From Hirundichthys speculiger (Eukaryota > Chordata > Actinopteri > Beloniformes > Exocoetidae): a stretch of 64,000 nucleotides of DNA. Under the pieces are notes generated by a model that saw only the letters and a program-made list of their open reading frames with translations, was not told where the DNA came from and made no database searches. Position numbers and translations under genes: made by a program. Positions 58,305-64,000 of this stretch are shown piece after piece (within the stretch, counting starts at the first letter, position 1; every line of letters begins with the position of its first letter). The DNA is taken from the NCBI GenBank assembly GCA_018398805.1, contig JAGFBZ010000940.1, positions 880,001 through 944,000 of the forward strand, written 5' to 3'.

Positions 58305-59150
58305 TCATCTGAACTTGAGGTAGGTAGGCATAGAGTAGTTGAAGAGCAGGAAGTCCATGCGATAGAGATTGTAAAGCTTCTTCTGATAAAAGGGGCTGAT
58401 ATCGTGGAAGAAGTGGGCCGCCATGTCTCCTGTAGTCCTAGTGCTTTTGGACGAAGCGGGGAAGCTGACCCGGTTCTCCACCCCGGCCAGCTGCAGCACG
58501 TAGCGGGAGTCTTCCTCCAGCGTCTCGTACTTCCCCACCACGTCGTAGTGGATGAGGCAGGGGTGGCACAGCGAGTGCACCCGCTCCCAGTGCTCGTTGA
58601 AGGGCTCCTCTCGCTGGGTCGCCGGGTCCACCAGATAATAGACGAATTCCTCGAAGGAGACGTCGTTTCCCTTCTCCAGCGCCTCGGGCTGCGGGTTCGG
58701 CCTGTGGCGCCTCACTATCTTTGTGCCGTATCGTTTATGAAAAGCTGTGTTGTAGCTGCGCGTGAATTTGTTGCGGTACGCAGACACTAGCCGCTCGAAG
58801 GGCTCGCGTACGAAGAGGAACTTCAGGTATGAGCGCAGGCGCTGGTTGATCTGGGAGGTGGTGTACTCCGACAGGGTGCGCAGGTTTCCTGGGACGTGGG
58901 CTTCGTTGGCGGGGATCGCCAGCGGGTCTCCGTGGGCCCCCGCAGCACCGGTCAGAACCATGAGCACCCGCTTCCAGTTGGTGCAGGCCACTTTGGGCAC
59001 GTAACAGTACAGCAAACCATGTTGGTCGTCCACGATGACGTGCTTCAGGTCTTCTGGGATGAGGACTCGGCGTTTGCGGGTGTAGGAGCGGCAGGCTTCT
59101 TCCAACAGCTCCCGTCGACCCTGATGGGTGGCCTGTACCGCCGACTCAAC
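58305..59150 (-). CDS. chst13: Carbohydrate (chondroitin 4) sulfotransferase 13-like, catalytic exon
   Basis: Golgi type II enzyme that moves sulfate from PAPS to the 4-O position of GalNAc in chondroitin. This is the last exon: acceptor ...cgcctgcag just above 59150, phase 0, 281 codons and TGA at 58305-58307. Visible motifs: [14 protein letters not shown] (5'-phosphosulfate-binding loop), [19 protein letters not shown] (3'-phosphate-binding), [29 protein letters not shown], and the C-terminal FNYS sequon. [23 protein letters not shown] and [19 protein letters not shown] are closer to CHST13 than CHST11/12 as I recall them. Adjacency to slc41a3 matches human 3q21. The N-terminal membrane-anchor exon(s) were not found in the remaining 4.8 kb and are probably beyond the window. 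Confidence 0.9.
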   Translation of the reverse strand, partial: VESAVQATHQGRRELLEEACRSYTRKRRVLIPEDLKHVIVDDQHGLLYCYVPKVACTNWKRVLMVLTGAAGAHGDPLAIPANEAHVPGNLRTLSEYTTSQINQRLRSYLKFLFVREPFERLVSAYRNKFTRSYNTAFHKRYGTKIVRRHRPNPQPEALEKGNDVSFEEFVYYLVDPATQREEPFNEHWERVHSLCHPCLIHYDVVGKYETLEEDSRYVLQLAGVENRVSFPASSKSTRTTGDMAAHFFHDISPFYQKKLYNLYRMDFLLFNYSMPTYLKFR

Positions 59151-60017
59151 CTGCAGGCGAAATAAAAAACAAGGATTAACAACGAACAACCATTCCTGAC
59201 TGTTCAACGTATCGCAGGACAGTTTGATGTTCATCAGGATCTTCTGATGTGAAACGTGCCTTACAAAACAGAGATCTCTCACAGTTGATCTGCTCAAGAC
59301 TTTAAAGGGACGCAAAGTCATCTCAAAGTGCCCGAGCACGCATCAGCGCACAGACAAACTATAAATGGAGATGGTTTGGCTGACCTTCCTGGAAGTGCAT
59401 GACACTACGCAGAATCCTGTTCTGCTGACCTGAAGACAAACATCTTTTATGAGTCTACCGTACTAAGTCACCGAACACGACAGATCGTTACGCTGCTGCC
59501 GACAGCGAAGCACCATGATTTATCGCTGCGAGTCATCACTGAGTCCGAAAGCAGGCTGTACGTGTTGAAATATCCTCTGGAAAAACAGCGTAGTGGCTGT
59601 CCACTATGAAGGAGGACGTTGTCCTTAAACATGGAAGTAAATTCACCAAAGAATGGATTCAGAAAAGGAAAACATGCCTTTTTTAATTGAACCACTCAAT
59701 TCAACTTCATCTGTATAGCATCTATTACAACTTCTATTATAAAAATGAAGTTAAGAGCCACAACCTTAAGTCAGTAGAGATGCTGTGAAATAACCTTGAG
59801 GCATCCTACACTTCTGAACTGAAGCTATTTTGCAGAGGAGAATTGTTAAAAAAAATGTCTCCAAAGATTGTGCAGTACTTTACCAAAGTCATTACTCCCA
59901 AAGGAGGTTCGACCAACCAACAACTACAAGGGGTCACTTACTTTTTCCCCATGCACTGTTAATCTTTAATAAGCAAGTTCCATAAAAAAAGCAAGAAATT
60001 ATTATAATTGGTGATGT
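59151..60017. other. chst13 intron or upstream DNA
   Basis: 59665-59790 holds an inverted LINE-tail-like piece (ACTCAATTCAACTTCATCTG TATAGC). No exon recognised. Confidence 0.45.
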
Positions 60018-60025
60018 ATTTTATG

Positions 60026-60952
60026 TAGAGCTGGGCAAGTTAACGCGTTATTATCGCGTTAATGCATTCATTTATTAACGCCGACAATTATTTTATCGCG
60101 CGTTAACGCATGTTGCTCACATGCTTTTGTTTTGAAAAGTCTGCTGCGGAACCGGAAGTCAACTGGCAGGTAAACATGCGAAAAAACCTAGAACAGACAC
60201 GAAGAGCGATAAAAATCTGTATACTTAACAGTTCGGGTAGCAACTCAGGTAGCAATATTAACAATTCTGTCTGAAAAAGAAAATTCTTGACTGCAACAAC
60301 ACTTTTGCGTCATTCCTCCATGTTCCATCAGATCTGCTCCATGTGTTCACTGTCCTGCTGTTCTCTAGCTGGTTACTTCAGTGCGGCTCCATCTAGTGGC
60401 ACAGATGTGTAATGACAACAGAAAGTCCAGTCCTTGATTATAAAACAAATTCAGTCCTGTGGACAATTTTTTTCATTTCGTATTTTTGAAGTCTAAAATT
60501 GAAATATTAAAAAAACCCAGGCATTTTTTCCTTTTCTTTTTTCTTGTTAGGGTAAATAACAATAAAAACAATAAAAAAACGAAAAACATTAAAATGTCAC
60601 TTTTTAATTTTTTTTATTTTTTGATTGACAATTGAAAATGGAAAGAATGAATAATACACGAATTGGTAAAGTTATTGAAATTTAACACAGACATTTTCAT
60701 TTTAAAATTCTCCCAGACGGAGTATTCAACAAAAACAAGGTTATTTGTAACAACTGCCAAGTTGAACTCCCCGTTAAAAGTTTCTGCTGTTACCTCAGAA
60801 ATTACCTGTTTTAATGTTATAAATAAAAGTGGATTTTACACTACTTTTGTATTCATTATTTGATTTTGCGTATACAATGCGATTAATCACGATTAATCAG
60901 GGAAATAATGCGATTAATCGCGATTAAAAACTTTAATCGTTGCCCAGCCCTA
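60026..60952. mobile_element. hAT-like element with GTTAACGCG/GATTAATCG ends
   Basis: The ends TAGAGCTGGGCAAGTTAACG ... CGTTGCCCAGCCCTA are flanked by the perfect 8-bp duplication ATTTTATG (60018-60025 and 60953-60960). 927 bases, interior AT-rich, no transposase. Distinct from the 640-bp MITE family but with a related terminus (GCTGGGC). Confidence 0.92.
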
Positions 60953-60960
60953 ATTTTATG

Positions 60961-61835
60961 TTTTGTGACATTCATGAAGACACCTTCAACCTGTCTTTGG
61001 CCACATGCATCGACTCCAAATGCTTCAAAATCACTGTTGTTCCCAGCCAAAGAAAAGACCACCACAGACCAGTAGCACTTGCGTCAAGTGTGATGAAGCG
61101 CACATTAAGCTTCACTCCCACACCATCTTGATCGACACTTGCTTGCATATCGAGCCAACAGAGGACGCCATGAACACTGCTCTTCACTCTGTACTGTCTC
61201 GCCTCCAACACCCCGGCTCACATACAAGGACCCTGTTTGCTTTTAACACCATCATTTCCAGCAGAGTGGTGAACAAACTGCACGATCTGGGTCTTACTGG
61301 CAGCATGTGCAGATGGATCTTTGACTTCTTAACAGACTGCCCTCAGTCTATCAGCCTGGGTTCCTACCACCCCCCCCCCCCCCCGACCCCCCCCCACCCC
61401 CCGACCCCCCCCCCCCCCCGACCAGCCAGGTATGCTACCATCAGTACACACTGTACACTGCTAACTGCACACCAGCCTACAGCACAAACCAAATCAGTAA
61501 GTTTGCTGATGATGCAACAGTGGTGGGGCTGATCCATAACAATGATGACTCAGCATAACGGGACGAAGTCAATATAACTGACAGATAACCTGCCGCTAAA
61601 CTCCAGTAAGACAAAGGAACTGGTGGGGGACTCTAGGAGGAGAAGAGTGGAGCACGCTCGCCTTCACATCAAAGGAGACAAGGTTGAAAGGATTACTAAT
61701 TTCAAATTCCTTGGGACATTCATCTTGCAGGACCCTTCATGGTCCGGAAACACCTCTGCTCTGGTAAAGAAAGCACAGCAGTGGCTCTACTTTCATGAGT
61801 CACGCTGGCATATCCAGCTACATTACTGCTAAATT
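60961..61835 (+). pseudogene. LINE reverse-transcriptase remnant (L2/CR1-like), multiply frameshifted
   Basis: Pieces in different frames: HHRPVALASSVMK, then MNTALHSVLSRLQHPGSHTR and LTGSMCRWIFDFLTD, then KFADDATVVGLIHNNDDSA (the catalytic DD motif), then VERITNFKFLGTFILQDPSW and LVKKAQQWLYF. The order follows the usual domain sequence of L2/CR1-type LINEs. A poly-C tract (about 61369-61420) interrupts it. Dead copy. Confidence 0.82.
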
Positions 61836-61839
61836 TGGT

Positions 61840-64000
61840 GACTCTAATTGAAAAATTAGGTGCCATAAAAAATAAGTTACACTGCCAGAATTATGCCCAT
61901 TGGTTCTATTCTATTTGACCTCCTGGTTCGACCTCCTTTTATGACCAATTAATGCAGAAAAATAAGTAAATTCCAAAGGATTCACATACTTGTCAGTCCA
62001 CATAATTTTGAGCATCTTCCATTTTTAGTTGTTTTCTTTTTCTTTTTTTTTTTTTTTAGGTCATCCAGTTCATCCCAGTCTCTTAAAGCAGCACAGATGA
62101 ACCTTTGAGAGTTTTAGTGCTTTGGGTTCCCCAAAGTGGAGATGCATTTGCTTTTGCATACAACACCATCCAAGATCCAAGAGCCGGGACGAGGCACAGA
62201 CGATCGCTGCAGCCGGACGCTTTGTAAAAGTAAGAAAATATTCCTTCAAATACAAATGGATATTTTAACATGAACAAAAGTTCTTTTCTGCTTGAATTAT
62301 ACAAATGTCTTATTCAATCCTTTCATTAGACCCGGCTCACCGCTGCGGTGGTCCGAGGCCTGGGCCTCACAGACCGCCTCAGTACCTGACCCCATGCATG
62401 ACTGTTTGTACCGACGGCAACTGGAAAATTAAAGTGGTCAAACTCTCCAGAACCAACGCTGACCTGACCTCCAGGAGACGTTTGTAAAACTTAATGTCAG
62501 AAATGTGCATTATTTTATACTGAATTCTCAGAGGCAAGACAAACATGTCTTTTACAAGTATTTTTAACAATGTCGTGCACTGACTGAGGACTTGAATGAA
62601 GGGTTTGGGTTTACAAAACCAACAATCGGGAAAAAAATGGAATCGAAACATCTCCAAAATTAAGAAAGTCAGATGAAATTTTCCTTGTTTCTTATCGACT
62701 TTAAATGACCTGTTTACTACCAAATCATACTTTCTAACGGATGGAAATCATAAAGTGTTGCAGTAAAGCTGACTCAACTAGAAGCACTTTACTGGAAGTC
62801 ACTCGAACATTTGTTTCCCTTAGTTTCCATCTTTGTCACTTGTCAAAAGATAAAATATCTCAAGAGTTTAAATTATTTCTGCACGTCGACTGCAAGACAT
62901 TACACTCCAAACCACTTGTTTCTCCATCTGATCTTGGACAAATGAACAGAAAACCATTCACATATTGAGTTTACGACTACAAGAAGCCATAAACGCGCGG
63001 CGGGTAATCCAGCTCCCTGTCTGCTTCCATTACGACGACTTAGCCTCTTCCTCTGCCTGGAAGGATGTTTAAGTGGGAATGGAATGAATAAAATATAGCA
63101 GACATTTAAGAGTAAGTCATGTCTCCTGGCGCTCGTTTGTTTTATGGCAACTTTAACAATAGACAGCCTTTATGAGCCCGTGCCTTCAAGAGCAGCTCGG
63201 GGATGAATATTTCAAAAATATGTACGAGTTTGTAGAAAAAGAAAGACACCAAAGAGCCCCCCCACCCACCGCAGGCATGAATGCCATGAAAGATTTAGGG
63301 ACAATACATATTGTTCCAGAAAATAGAAAATATCACTGTAAAAGTCTCTTAAAGAGCATTTTATACCACAAATGTAATGATTATTGATCATAATAATCCA
63401 TGTATATCCTTATATATAATCCAAGTGATTATATATAATCCTTATATATAATCCAAAAGTTACCTTTAATACTAAACTGAAATATGCAAAAAGAAAACAA
63501 GGAATCTAAATAAAAAAGACAGTGAGCACATACAACAAAAAATCATTTATAATGTCCGTAAACTGCAGACGTTCCAGTTTATCAGGATCCCTGTTCAGAA
63601 ATAGTGCAAAGAAGCAACCATTTAGGAGACAAGAACATCAAAGTAACACATCTGACATGAAGAAAGATGAGGATTACTTCTTTTAGAGGGTCTCTCGACA
63701 TTACTGAACCTGAACATCTTCCCACAGACTAAGCTGTTTTAGCTGTCTGAAGAATAACTTTATCTATAAGCAGAGAACTTAGAAAACATCAAATGAGTTC
63801 GATGGCAGCAACACCTCTCAAAAGATAGAGGCAACAAAAGGCCAGAAAGTAAGTAATAGCAAAAAGAAACAGCTTGAGGAACACGCTGCACTTCTGGAAA
63901 TCACTTTCGGCTACTTGGAAGCATGTCAGTGACATGATTGGCTATAAAAACAGCATCATAGAGAGGCGGAGTCTCAGAGTAAAGATGGAAGAAAAAAAAA
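61840..64000. other. No gene recognised
   Basis: AT-rich with TATATAATCC repeats near 63400-63450. No open frame has recognisable motifs. 5' exons of chst13 could be here or beyond, but I could not identify any. Confidence 0.5.

Noticed and set aside
58203..59165. Plus-strand frames opposite chst13 (up to 195 residues).
   Set aside because: Antisense shadows of the GC-rich sulfotransferase exon; no motif of their own.
62305..62487. Short frame MSYSILSLDPAHRCGGPRPG... as a chst13 or other exon.
   Set aside because: Wrong strand for chst13, no motif, and no convincing splice sites at both ends.

Overview
The window looks like nuclear genomic DNA of a teleost fish. Evidence: spliced vertebrate genes with GT-AG introns, many short non-autonomous DNA transposons with 8-bp target duplications, fish-type LINE/SINE tails, and abundant microsatellites. 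No RNA gene, CRISPR array or bacterial-type operon was seen.

Four host genes can be supported. (1) phactr3-like, + strand, about 2565-28688: the 3' twelve coding exons of a phosphatase-and-actin-regulator gene, with three clear RPEL actin-binding repeats and the C-terminal PP1-binding segment. Its first exons lie upstream of the window. (2) ppp1r3d-like, - strand, 33626-34507: a single-exon PP1 glycogen-targeting subunit with a CBM21 domain. (3) slc41a3-like, + strand, 42626-55998: a complete MgtE-family divalent cation transporter with two alternative 5' ends. (4) chst13-like, - strand, 58305-59150: the last and catalytic exon of a chondroitin 4-O-sulfotransferase, tail-to-tail with slc41a3. 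A fifth, unidentified single-exon coiled-coil reading frame (39460-40504, - strand) is broken by a one-base frameshift and sits inside a repeat-rich stretch.

The gene order joins two neighbourhoods known from human: PHACTR3-PPP1R3D (20q13) and SLC41A3-CHST13 (3q21). The first pair are both protein phosphatase 1 regulators, one linked to actin and one to glycogen; the second pair share no obvious pathway.

The rest is introns and intergenic DNA filled with mobile elements and satellites. There are five copies of one roughly 640-bp hAT-like MITE. Two larger hAT-like elements carry BED-finger remnants, and one of these contains a nested foldback element. Other items are a piggyBac-like element bounded by TTAA and nested in another repeat, a 555-bp foldback with 111-bp arms, two LINE reverse-transcriptase remnants, a 1-kb interstitial telomeric array in a phactr3 intron, and a 1.75-kb purine-rich minisatellite in an slc41a3 intron. 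Several exons need one-base corrections to read through, so either the assembly has residual indels or some alleles are damaged.
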